A stretch of DNA of 64,000 nucleotides, from contig NZ_CP066218.1 in assembly GCF_016313185.1 (NCBI RefSeq), forward strand, positions 2,232,001 through 2,296,000. The letters run 5' to 3'. The notes under the pieces were generated by a model. It was not told where the DNA came from and did no database searches. It was given only the letters and a program-made list of their open reading frames with translations. This document shows, one piece after another, positions 17,463 through 26,021 of the stretch. The translations under genes and the position numbers were made by a program. Numbering within the stretch: position 1 is the stretch's first letter; every line of letters begins with the position of its first letter. The DNA comes from Mycolicibacterium baixiangningiae. GTDB lineage: Bacteria > Actinomycetota > Actinomycetes > Mycobacteriales > Mycobacteriaceae.

Positions 17463-17468
17463 AATATA
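17463..17468 (-). promoter_or_regulatory. Candidate mbtA -10 box
   Basis: TATATT on the minus strand, partly inside the upstream iron box. A transcription start near 17456 would give a leader of about 36 nt before the mbtA ATG. IdeR binding would cover it. Confidence 0.4.
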
Positions 17469-17484
17469 GGATAGCCTTCACGAA
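17466..17484. promoter_or_regulatory. IdeR iron box 1, mbtA-mbtB intergenic region
   Basis: ATAGGATAGCCTTCACGAA matches 13 of 19 positions of the iron box consensus. It is paired with a second box 2 bp away, the tandem arrangement known upstream of M. tuberculosis mbtB. It overlaps the candidate mbtA promoter. Confidence 0.7.
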
Positions 17485-17485
17485 G

Positions 17486-17504
17486 TTAGGGCAGCCTACG
17501 TTGA
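17486..17504. promoter_or_regulatory. IdeR iron box 2, mbtA-mbtB intergenic region
   Basis: TTAGGGCAGCCTACGTTGA matches 13 of 19 consensus positions. It contains TACGTT (17497-17502), a candidate -10 for mbtB. That would put the start just before the GGAGG ribosome site of mbtB. Confidence 0.7.
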
Positions 17505-17519
17505 CTTGGAGGAAACGCG

Positions 17520-20500
17520 GTGGAGGCCGTTGTGACGAGTTCACAGTCCGTACGCGCCGAGGTTGCCGAGCTTCTCGGAGTCGACGAGTCCGAACTCGAT
17601 CCGAACGCCGACCTCATCGCCACCGGGCTCGACTCCATCCGCATGATGTCACTGTCCGGACGCTGGCGGAAGCAGGGCATCGATGTGCGTTTCGCGGCGA
17701 TGGCGGCGAACCCGACCGTGGCCGCGTGGGCGCAGCTCGTCGGCGAACACACCGTCACCGAAGAACGCGTCGCCGAAGAACCCGTCGCGCAGCAGCCGCG
17801 TGACGCCGGCGACCCCGATGCGCCTTTCCCGCTCGCACCGATGCAGCACGCACTGTGGGTGGGCCGCAACGAACTGACCGAACTCGGCGGGGTGGCCGCA
17901 CACCTCTACGTCGAATTCGACGGCTCCGGCGTCGACCCCGAACGGCTGGGCACCGCGGCCGCCGCACTGGCTGCGCGCCACCCGATGCTGCGGGTCGACA
18001 TCCTCGGCGACGGGATGCAGCGGATCAGCGACCGCGGCCTGCCCGTCAAGGTGACCGACCTGCGCGAGCTCGACGACACCGCCGCCGCCGCGCAGCTCGA
18101 GATCATTCGCGACGCCAAATCCCATCAGCTCCTCGAGGGGGAGATGCTCGAGCTGGCGCTCACGCTGCTGCCGCACGGGCGCACCCGGCTGCACGTCGAC
18201 CTCGACATGCAGGCCGCCGACGCGGTCAGCTACCGCAATTTCATGGCCGATCTCGCCGCTCTCTACCGCGGCGCGCAGCTGCCCGAACTGCAGTACACCT
18301 ATCGCGAATACCGCAGTGCGCTCACCGCCACACCCCCGCCCGCGGCCGACGAAGACCGCCGCTGGTGGTCCGAGCGCATCCCGGAACTGCCCGAACCTCC
18401 CGCGCTGCCGCTGGTTCCGCGCGCCGAGCAGCGCAACCCCCGGCGCGGCACCCGGCGCTGGCAGTTCCTCGACGCCCGCACCCGCGACCGGCTGTTCGCC
18501 GCGGCCCGTAAACGCGGCATCACCCCGGCGATGGCGTTCGCCGCGTCTTACGCCGGAACGCTGGCCCGGTGGTCGACGAGCCGGCACTTCCTGCTCAACC
18601 TGCCGATGTTCGGCCGGGAGCCGTTCCACTCCGATGTCGACAGACTGGTCGGCGACTTCTCGTCGTCGCTGATGCTCGACGTCGACTTCACCGACGCGCA
18701 CACACCGGCGCAGCGGGCGCGGGTGATGCAGGAGGCGCTGCACACCTCCGCCGGCCACGCGACCTATTCGGGTCTGTCGGTACTGCGCGATCTCAGCCGC
18801 CACCACTGCACGCCGACGCTGGCGCCGTTCGTGTTCACCAGCGCGCTGGGGCTCGGCGATCTGTTCGCCGGCGACGTCACCGACCAGTTCGGTACGCCGG
18901 TGTGGCACATCTCCCAGGGGCCGCAGGTGCTGCTGGACTCGCAGGTGACGCCGTTCGACGGCGGCCTGCTGGTCAACTGGGACGTGCGCGAGGAGGCGTT
19001 CCGCCCCGGGGTCATCGATGCGATGTTCGCCTATCAGCTCGCCGAACTCGACCGGCTCGCCACCGACGACGCGGCGTGGGACGCCGTCGATCCGCCCGCG
19101 GCGCCGGCCGCGCAACTGGCAGTGCGCGCCGCGCTCGGGACCGGTGCCGAGCGCAGTGCGGAAGCCCTGCACGACGGCTTCTTCCGCAGCGCCGCAACGA
19201 CTCCCGACGCGACCGCGATGGTGAGTTCGACGGGAACACTCACCTACGCCGAACTGCGCGAGCGGGTGCTCGCCGTCACCGGTGCGCTGCAGGTGGCCGG
19301 CATCAAACCGGGCGACACGGTCGCGGTGATGGGACCCAAGTGCGCCGATCAGGTGACCGCGCTACTGGCGATCCACGCCGCCGGTGCGGTGTACGTGCCG
19401 GTCGGCGCCGACCAGCCCGCCGACCGCGCGGAGAGCATCCTGCACACCGCCGGCGTGCGCATGGCCCTGGCGTGCGGTGACGGACCGCCGACGTTCCTGC
19501 CCGCGTTGACGATCGCCGAGGCCGTCCGCGTCGGATCGCGGGCGCCCGAGGTCACTCCCGCGACCATCGCTCCCGACGAGGTCGCCTACGTCCTGTTCAC
19601 GTCGGGCTCGACCGGTGCGCCCAAGGGGGTCGAGGTCACCCACGCCGCCGCCATGAACACCCTCGAATTCATCAACGGCCACTTCGCAATCGGGCCCGCC
19701 GACCGGTGCCTGGCGCTCTCCACGCTCGAAGGCGATCTGTCTGTGCTCGACATCTTCGGCATGCTGCGCGCCGGCGGATCGCTCGTGGTGGTGGACGAAG
19801 AGCAGCGCCGCGACCCCGACAGCTGGGTGCGGATGATCAACGAGCACGGGGTGAGCGTGCTGCACTTCATGCCGGGGTGGCTGGAGATGCTGCTCCAGGT
19901 GGGTGGTTCGCTGCCCTCGGTGCGCGTGGTCCCCACCGGCGGCGACTGGGTGCGCACCGAGATGGTGCGCGAATTGCGCAGGGCGGCACCGCACGTGCAG
20001 TTCGCCGGATTGGGCGGCGCCACCGAGACCGCGATCCACAACACCATCTGTGAACCGGGCGAGCTGCCGGCGGAGTGGTCGGCCGTTCCCTTCGGCCGTC
20101 CGCTGCCCAACAACGCCTGCCGCGTCGTCGCGGCCGACGGTACGGACTGTCCCGACTGGGTGCCCGGCGAGTTGTGGGTGGGCGGCCGCGGCATCGCCCG
20201 CGGATACCGCGGCCGTCCCGACCTGACCGCCGAACGCTTCGTCGTCCACGACGGGCGCACCTGGTATCGCACCGGCGACCTCGTCCGCTATCTGCCCGAC
20301 GGGCAGATCGACTTCGTCGGCCGCGCCGATCACCGCGTGAAAATCAGCGGCTATCGGATCGAACTCGGTGAGGTCGAAGCCGCGCTGCGGCGCATCGCCG
20401 GTGTCGACGCCGCCGTGGCCTCGGTGCTGGCCGCGCCCGGCGACGGGCGAACCGAACAGCTGGCCGCCATCGTGCGGGCCGCGAATGACCGGCTGACCCT

Positions 20501-21014
20501 GCACGACATGACCCGAGGGATGGCCGAACTCGTTCCGCCGCACATGGTTCCGAGCCACATCGCGTTCGTCGAGGCCATTCCGTTCACGGTGGGTGGCAAG
20601 ATCGACCGCAGGGCGGTCGCCGCGGCGTTGACCCGGAGCATGGCCGAGCGGGCCCAGGGTCAGGCGCCCACGTACCGTGCACCGGCCACGGCACTGGAGC
20701 GGGCGCTGGCCGACATCGTCGCCACCGTCCTGGACCGCGACAGCGTCGGCGCCGACGACGACTTCTTCGAGCTGGGCGGTGATTCCGTGCTGGCCACCCA
20801 GACCGTGGCGCGGATCCGCGAGTGGCTCGACGCGCCGGGTGTCATGGTCACCGACATCTTCGCCGCGCGCAGCGTCGGCGCACTGGCGCGCCGGCTCGCC
20901 GACCACGAGTCCGGCAGCGACCGGCTCGAGGGCGTCGCCGAGCTCTACCTCGAAGTCGCCGACATGAATTCCGCCGACGTGGCATCCGCACTCGATTCGG
21001 CCCAGGCGCGATGA
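17520..21014 (+). CDS. mbtB: Mycobactin NRPS, aryl carrier/cyclization/adenylation module
   Basis: 1164 residues: ArCP (about 8-75, Ser in GLDSIRMM), condensation/cyclization domain (about 100-530), adenylation domain (about 545-1035; LFTSGSTGAPKGVEV, YRTGDLVRYLPDG, VKISGYRIE), PCP (about 1060-1125, LGGDSVLATQ). It links the aryl group to Ser or Thr and cyclizes it to the hydroxyphenyl-oxazoline; I cannot decide Ser versus Thr from the pocket. There is no C-terminal thioesterase, unlike the 1414-residue M. tuberculosis MbtB; a separate thioesterase gene follows. GTG start with GGAGG 7 bases upstream. The stop overlaps the next ATG (ATGA). Confidence 0.94.
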   Translation: MEAVVTSSQSVRAEVAELLGVDESELDPNADLIATGLDSIRMMSLSGRWRKQGIDVRFAAMAANPTVAAWAQLVGEHTVTEERVAEEPVAQQPRDAGDPDAPFPLAPMQHALWVGRNELTELGGVAAHLYVEFDGSGVDPERLGTAAAALAARHPMLRVDILGDGMQRISDRGLPVKVTDLRELDDTAAAAQLEIIRDAKSHQLLEGEMLELALTLLPHGRTRLHVDLDMQAADAVSYRNFMADLAALYRGAQLPELQYTYREYRSALTATPPPAADEDRRWWSERIPELPEPPALPLVPRAEQRNPRRGTRRWQFLDARTRDRLFAAARKRGITPAMAFAASYAGTLARWSTSRHFLLNLPMFGREPFHSDVDRLVGDFSSSLMLDVDFTDAHTPAQRARVMQEALHTSAGHATYSGLSVLRDLSRHHCTPTLAPFVFTSALGLGDLFAGDVTDQFGTPVWHISQGPQVLLDSQVTPFDGGLLVNWDVREEAFRPGVIDAMFAYQLAELDRLATDDAAWDAVDPPAAPAAQLAVRAALGTGAERSAEALHDGFFRSAATTPDATAMVSSTGTLTYAELRERVLAVTGALQVAGIKPGDTVAVMGPKCADQVTALLAIHAAGAVYVPVGADQPADRAESILHTAGVRMALACGDGPPTFLPALTIAEAVRVGSRAPEVTPATIAPDEVAYVLFTSGSTGAPKGVEVTHAAAMNTLEFINGHFAIGPADRCLALSTLEGDLSVLDIFGMLRAGGSLVVVDEEQRRDPDSWVRMINEHGVSVLHFMPGWLEMLLQVGGSLPSVRVVPTGGDWVRTEMVRELRRAAPHVQFAGLGGATETAIHNTICEPGELPAEWSAVPFGRPLPNNACRVVAADGTDCPDWVPGELWVGGRGIARGYRGRPDLTAERFVVHDGRTWYRTGDLVRYLPDGQIDFVGRADHRVKISGYRIELGEVEAALRRIAGVDAAVASVLAAPGDGRTEQLAAIVRAANDRLTLHDMTRGMAELVPPHMVPSHIAFVEAIPFTVGGKIDRRAVAAALTRSMAERAQGQAPTYRAPATALERALADIVATVLDRDSVGADDDFFELGGDSVLATQTVARIREWLDAPGVMVTDIFAARSVGALARRLADHESGSDRLEGVAELYLEVADMNSADVASALDSAQAR

Positions 21015-21748
21015 CCACCCAGCAGCTCGAATTCGCCCCCTGGGTCAAACACTTCCCTGCGGCGGGTGGTTCGACGGCTGTCGTGTTCCCGCACGCCGGT
21101 GGCGCCGCCGCGGCGTACCGCAGGCTGGCGAAAACGTTCGCCGACAAGGGGATCGACACCTACATCGTGCAGTATCCGCAGCGTGCGGACCGGCTGCGGC
21201 ACCCCGCGGCTGCCAGCATCGGTGACCTGGCCACCCAGTTGTTCGAGGCCGGTCCGTGGGACCGCGTCGGCCCGCTCGACCTGTTCGGCCACTGCATGGG
21301 CGCGGTGGTGGCCTTCGAGTTCGCGCGCGTCGCCGAGCGTCACGGCGTTCCGGTGCGCACGCTGTGGGCGTCGGCCGGCCAGGCGCCGTCGACGGTCGCG
21401 GAATCGTCACCGCTGCCCAGCACCGACCGCGACGTCCTCGCCGACATGGTCGACCTCGGCGGCACCGACCCGCGACTGCTCGACGACGAGGACTTCGTCG
21501 AACTGCTCGTCATGGCGGTGCGGGCCGACTACCGCGCGCTGAGCGGATACACCTGCGGGCGCGACGAGCGCATCACCGCCGACATCCACGCCCTGCGCGG
21601 CGACCGCGACCACCGGATCAGCCGGGAGTGGTCGCAGCGCTGGGCCTCCCATACCGCGGGCCGGTTCACGCTGTCGACTCTGCCGGGCGGTCACTTCTAC
21701 CTCGATGAGCACCTGGACGCGGTAGCTGCGCTGGTGAACGGCGGATGA
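21011..21748 (+). CDS. mbtT: Type II thioesterase of the mycobactin cluster
   Basis: 245-residue alpha/beta hydrolase of the NRPS/PKS editing-thioesterase family; rapid growers carry it as a free protein (MbtT), while M. tuberculosis has it fused to MbtB. Motifs: VFPHAGGAAAAYRRLA at about 27-42, the nucleophile elbow LFGHCMGA, an acidic site in LRGDRDHRIS, and the catalytic His in LPGGHFYL. The nucleophile position is Cys95, not the usual Ser. It probably clears misprimed carrier domains or releases stalled chains. ATGA overlaps at both ends show tight coupling with mbtB and mbtC. Confidence 0.88.
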   Translation: MTTQQLEFAPWVKHFPAAGGSTAVVFPHAGGAAAAYRRLAKTFADKGIDTYIVQYPQRADRLRHPAAASIGDLATQLFEAGPWDRVGPLDLFGHCMGAVVAFEFARVAERHGVPVRTLWASAGQAPSTVAESSPLPSTDRDVLADMVDLGGTDPRLLDDEDFVELLVMAVRADYRALSGYTCGRDERITADIHALRGDRDHRISREWSQRWASHTAGRFTLSTLPGGHFYLDEHLDAVAALVNGG

Positions 21749-23076
21749 CCCGCGGGGACCGTGTCGTCGCCGACGAGGACCCCGTCGTCATCGTCGGTAT
21801 GGCGGTGGAGGCACCTGGCGGGATCGACACGGCCGAGGACTACTGGACACTGCTCTGCGAAGAGCGGGAGGCGCTGAGCCCTTTTCCCACCGACCGTGGC
21901 TGGTCGCTGCGGGAGTTGTTCTCCGGATCGCGGCGCGAGGGGTTCACACCGATCCAGGACCTCGGCGGGTTCCTCAGCAGCGCTGCGCATTTCGACCCGG
22001 AATTCTTCGGCATCTCTCCCCGCGAGGCGGTGGCGATGGACCCCCAGCAGCGGGTGGCCCTGCGGCTGGCGTGGCGTGCGCTGGAGAACAGCGGCATCAA
22101 CCCCGACGACCTGGCCGGCCACGACGTCGGCTGCTACCTCGGCGCCTCGGCCCTGGAGTACGGCCCCGCGCTGAGCGAATTCTCCCACCACAGCGGCCAT
22201 CTGATCACCGGTACCTCACTCGGTGTCATCTCCGGGCGCATCGCTTACACGCTCGACCTGGCCGGCCCGGCCGTCACGGTCGACACTTCCTGCTCCTCGG
22301 CGTTGTCCGCGTTCCACCTCGCGGTGCAGGCGCTGCGGTCGGGCGACTGCGACATCGCACTGGCCGGTGGCGTATGCGTGATGGGGTCACCGGGCTATTT
22401 CGTCGAATTCTCCACACAGCACGCGCTGTCCGACGACGGGCACTGCCGGCCCTACAGCGCGCACGCCGGCGGCACCGTGTGGGCCGAGGGCGCGGGACTG
22501 TTCGTGCTGCAACGCACGTCACGTGCGGTGCGCGACGGCCGCGACATCCTCGCCGAGGTGCGCGCCAGCTGCGTCAACTCCGACGGCCGCACCGTCGGCC
22601 TCACCGCCCCGAGCGAGCGGGCCCAGACCCGACTGTTCGCACGGGCGATGGAACAGTCCGGGGTGACCCCCGAAGACGTCGGCATGGTCGAAGGTCACGG
22701 CACCGGAACACGACTCGGCGACCGGACCGAATTGCACTCGCTCGCGGCCACCTACGGCGCCGCCACCCCGAGCCGCGGGCCACTGCTCGGGTCGGTGAAA
22801 TCCAACATCGGGCACACCCAGGCCGCCGCAGGCGCCCTCGGGCTGGCCAAGGTGCTCGTGTCCGCCGACCGCGCCGCCGTCCCACCGACCCTGCACGTCG
22901 ACGAGCCGAGTCGCGAGATCGACTGGGAGACCAGCGCTCTGCGGTTGGCGAACAAGCTCACACCGTGGCAGGCACGCAACGGCGAACGCGTGGGCGCGGT
23001 GTCGGCGTTCGGGATGAGCGGCACCAACACCCACCTCGTCGTCGCGGTGCCGGACCGGCCCCGGGAAGCGAAGTGA
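21745..23076 (+). CDS. mbtC: Stand-alone ketosynthase of mycobactin synthesis
   Basis: 443-residue beta-ketoacyl synthase with Cys183 in DTSCSSAL and the two histidines in EGHGTGT and KSNIGHTQAAAG. It condenses the lysine-bearing intermediate with the extender unit supplied by MbtD, forming the beta-hydroxy acid segment together with the MbtD reductase. Splitting the module into KS (MbtC) and AT-KR-ACP (MbtD) is characteristic of mycobactin clusters. The stop overlaps the GTG of mbtD (GTGA). Confidence 0.93.
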   Translation: MTRGDRVVADEDPVVIVGMAVEAPGGIDTAEDYWTLLCEEREALSPFPTDRGWSLRELFSGSRREGFTPIQDLGGFLSSAAHFDPEFFGISPREAVAMDPQQRVALRLAWRALENSGINPDDLAGHDVGCYLGASALEYGPALSEFSHHSGHLITGTSLGVISGRIAYTLDLAGPAVTVDTSCSSALSAFHLAVQALRSGDCDIALAGGVCVMGSPGYFVEFSTQHALSDDGHCRPYSAHAGGTVWAEGAGLFVLQRTSRAVRDGRDILAEVRASCVNSDGRTVGLTAPSERAQTRLFARAMEQSGVTPEDVGMVEGHGTGTRLGDRTELHSLAATYGAATPSRGPLLGSVKSNIGHTQAAAGALGLAKVLVSADRAAVPPTLHVDEPSREIDWETSALRLANKLTPWQARNGERVGAVSAFGMSGTNTHLVVAVPDRPREAK

Positions 23077-26021
23077 ACCGGTCGAACCGGTGGCCCGACG
23101 GTCGCATCCCGGTGCCGCTGAGCGCCCATGCCGGTGATCTGCTCGCCGACGACGCGCGTGCGGTGCTGAGCTACCTGGACCGCAACCCGGCGGCGTCGGT
23201 GGCTGAGGTGGCCGGGCAGCTGGTGACCACCCGCCGGGTGCGGCGGCACCGCGCGGTGATCCGGGCGGGTGGCCGCGACGAACTGGCCGACGGTCTGCGG
23301 GCGGTCGCCGACGGTGCCGACCATCCGCTCGTCGCCCGCAGCGCCGACGGTTCCGCAGCGCGCATCGCGTTCGTCTTCCCCGGGCAGGGCACCCAGTGGC
23401 CGTCGATGGGCGCAGAGGCCTACCGGGAGCTCGACGAGTACCGGGCGGCGGTCGACGCGTGCGCCGCGGCGTTCGTCGCGGCGGGGGCGGCGTCCCCGGT
23501 CCGCTACCTGACGGGGTCCGACGCCGTGAACACCTTCTCGGAAACCGAGATCGAGGGCGCGCAGTTCACCCACGCCGTCGCGCTGGCCCACGTCTGGCGG
23601 TCGTTCGGGGTGCTGCCCGACGTCACCGTCGGCCACAGTCTCGGTGAGATCGGCGCGGCCTACATCGCCGGTGCGATGACGCTCCCGGATGCGGTGTCGG
23701 TGGTGATCGCCCGCGCCGGCGTCGTGGACCGATTGCCCGGTGACCACGCCGTCGCCGTCCTGGGGGTCGATCCCGACGCCGCACAGCAGGTCATCGCCGC
23801 CACCCCGGGCTGGCTCGAGCTGGCCGTGGTCAACGCCCCGACCTCGGTAGCGGTCTCCGGTGACCGGGACGCGGTCTCGGCTGCGGTCGCACTGGTGCGC
23901 GAGCAGGGCCGGTTCGCACGGGAGATCACCGTCGGCTTCCCGGTGCACACCAGCATCCTCGAACCGCTGCGCGACGATCTGCTGCGCCGGCTCCCGCAGC
24001 AGGTGTTCGCCGAAACCCCGGTGCGGTTCATCGGCGGCGCCACCGGTGACGTCGTTCCCGCGGGCACCGCATTCGGTGACTACTGGTACGGAAACCTGCG
24101 GAACATGGTGCGCTTCGACCGCGCCTTCCAAGCCGCGTTGCGTTGTGGTGCAACGACCTTCGTCGAGCTGTCGGCGCATCCGCAACTACTGTTCGCGATG
24201 GGCGACATCCTCGGCGACGCCGCCGCCACGCTTGTCGGATCGGGCCGGCGCGACGAGCCGATCACCGAGGCCCTCTCGGCGCACCTGTCCGCTGCCGTCG
24301 TCGCCGACCCCGGCTACGGCTGGCGCGACGCCGTCGGTCACCCCGCGAATCGGCTGCGCGGATTCCCGAACGCCCCCATGCGGGCCACTCCCATGTGGGC
24401 GCGTCCGGAACCGCTGCCCGAAACGGCGAACCTGACTGTCGCGCAAGAGGTATGGCAACCGGTCACGGGTGTGCGGACGAATCACGCCGCGCCCGTCGCG
24501 GTGGCCGTGACCGACCTCGGTGCCGCCGGTGCCCTCTTCGAGCGGGTGCGCGCTGCCGCCGAACGCCACCCCGGTGTGACACTGACGGCGCCGGACACCG
24601 CGGAGCTGATGGTCGTCGTCGCACCGCAGCCCGATGCCGCCGACGCCGACACCGCGGTCGCGGCGCTCACCGACCTGGTCGGTGCCGGGGCCTTGCGTTA
24701 CCCCGCAGCGGCCGGCCCGCGGTGCCGGGACGTATGGCTGATCACCGCCGCCGGCGAGCAGGTGCGGACCGGTGAGACGGTGGCGTTCACCGCGGCCGCA
24801 CTCGCGGCGATGCACCGCAGCCTCGGCCTGGAGAACCCCGAACTCGGCTTCCACCATCTCGACGTCTCCGCCGACACCTCGATTGACCCGGCGCTGATCG
24901 ACCCGGCTCTGATCGACACGCTCCTGACCGGTGCGGGGGAGTTGGCCCTCCGTGACTCCGGGTCCGAACCGACGCTGTACCGGCGCACCATGCTCGACGC
25001 GCCTGTCGCGCAGCCGTTGTCGCTGCAGTCGGGGGTGCTCGACAACGTGGTGATCACCGGTGGTGCGGGCGCGATCGGTCAGCACTATGCGCGCTACCTC
25101 GCCGACCGCGGCGCCCGACGCATCGTCCTGCTCAGCCGCCGCGCCGTCGAACCCGCGGTGCTGGCAGAACTGGCGCGACCACACGGCGCCGAGGTGCTCT
25201 CGGTACCGTGCGACCTCACCGATCGGGAGAGCGTCGCCGCCGCAGCTGCCCGGGCGGACGGTGCGTCGATGCTGATCCACGCCGCGGGTGCCGCCACCTT
25301 CGCCGGCGGTGACCGCCTCGACGCGGCGGACGCGGCGAACACGTTGGGCGCCAAAGTCACCGGACTCGCCCACCTGGCCGCACTGTGGCCGCTGCGCCCG
25401 GACGCCCGCATCCTGCTGTGCTCGTCGGTGTCCGGACTGTGGGGTGGCACCGGCCACGCCGTGTACTCGGCCGCCAACCGGATGCTCGACGCGATGGCCC
25501 AGCAGCTGCGCGCCGACGGCCGCCGTGCCGTGGCGATCCGGTGGGGGCTGTGGCAATCCGAGGGCGGCGCCGGCATCGTCGACGCCGCCGAAACCGCCCG
25601 CATCGAACGGTCCGGGCTACGGCCGATGGCCCCGGAACCGGCGATCGAGGCCAGCCTGTGCGAGCACACGGTCGACCCACTGGTGCTCTCGGCGGATATG
25701 CACCGGATGCGGATGTTCTTCGGCAGCGCTGAGCCCGAGCGGGGGCACGATGGGCCGGCGACACTCGCCGCCGCGGTGGACACCGTCCACGCCGTCCGCG
25801 GGGAACTCGCGGCCGTTCTCAGCATCACCGACCCCGGCGCGATCGACCTCGACGCGTCGCTGTTCGACCTCGGGGTCGATTCGCTGCTCGCCCTTGATCT
25901 CCGTAAGAGATTCAGACGTGTCATCGGCCGAACCGTCCCGCTCGCCACCCTGCTGGGCGGCATCACCGGCGGCGAACTGGTCGCCGAGCTCGACGAGAAA
26001 GTAGATATCCCGCGTGACTGA
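23073..26021 (+). CDS. mbtD: PKS AT-KR-ACP protein of mycobactin synthesis
   Basis: 982 residues from the GTG at 23073; the open frame extends further upstream, but only inside mbtC. AT (about 90-420) has VFPGQGTQWPSMG, GHSLGE and GFPVHTS. A linker/structural region runs to about 640. KR (about 645-830) has VVITGGAGAIGQ, LCSSVSG and YSAANRMLDA. ACP (about 895-965) has Ser in LGVDSLLALDL. With MbtC it extends and reduces the chain to the beta-hydroxy ester segment. A short tandem repeat of codons (24886-24920) gives DPALIDPALID in the linker. mbtE begins 8 bp before its end. Confidence 0.92.
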   Translation: MNRSNRWPDGRIPVPLSAHAGDLLADDARAVLSYLDRNPAASVAEVAGQLVTTRRVRRHRAVIRAGGRDELADGLRAVADGADHPLVARSADGSAARIAFVFPGQGTQWPSMGAEAYRELDEYRAAVDACAAAFVAAGAASPVRYLTGSDAVNTFSETEIEGAQFTHAVALAHVWRSFGVLPDVTVGHSLGEIGAAYIAGAMTLPDAVSVVIARAGVVDRLPGDHAVAVLGVDPDAAQQVIAATPGWLELAVVNAPTSVAVSGDRDAVSAAVALVREQGRFAREITVGFPVHTSILEPLRDDLLRRLPQQVFAETPVRFIGGATGDVVPAGTAFGDYWYGNLRNMVRFDRAFQAALRCGATTFVELSAHPQLLFAMGDILGDAAATLVGSGRRDEPITEALSAHLSAAVVADPGYGWRDAVGHPANRLRGFPNAPMRATPMWARPEPLPETANLTVAQEVWQPVTGVRTNHAAPVAVAVTDLGAAGALFERVRAAAERHPGVTLTAPDTAELMVVVAPQPDAADADTAVAALTDLVGAGALRYPAAAGPRCRDVWLITAAGEQVRTGETVAFTAAALAAMHRSLGLENPELGFHHLDVSADTSIDPALIDPALIDTLLTGAGELALRDSGSEPTLYRRTMLDAPVAQPLSLQSGVLDNVVITGGAGAIGQHYARYLADRGARRIVLLSRRAVEPAVLAELARPHGAEVLSVPCDLTDRESVAAAAARADGASMLIHAAGAATFAGGDRLDAADAANTLGAKVTGLAHLAALWPLRPDARILLCSSVSGLWGGTGHAVYSAANRMLDAMAQQLRADGRRAVAIRWGLWQSEGGAGIVDAAETARIERSGLRPMAPEPAIEASLCEHTVDPLVLSADMHRMRMFFGSAEPERGHDGPATLAAAVDTVHAVRGELAAVLSITDPGAIDLDASLFDLGVDSLLALDLRKRFRRVIGRTVPLATLLGGITGGELVAELDEKVDIPRD

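Noticed and set aside
22071..23072. Upstream part of the long frame containing mbtD (a 1316-residue reading)
   Set aside because: It lies entirely within mbtC, gives Arg-rich nonsense sequence, and a GTG at 23073 overlaps the mbtC stop in the usual GTGA way.
24886..24920. DPALIDPALID repeat in MbtD as functional element
   Set aside because: It is a single short in-frame duplication in a linker; probably neutral.
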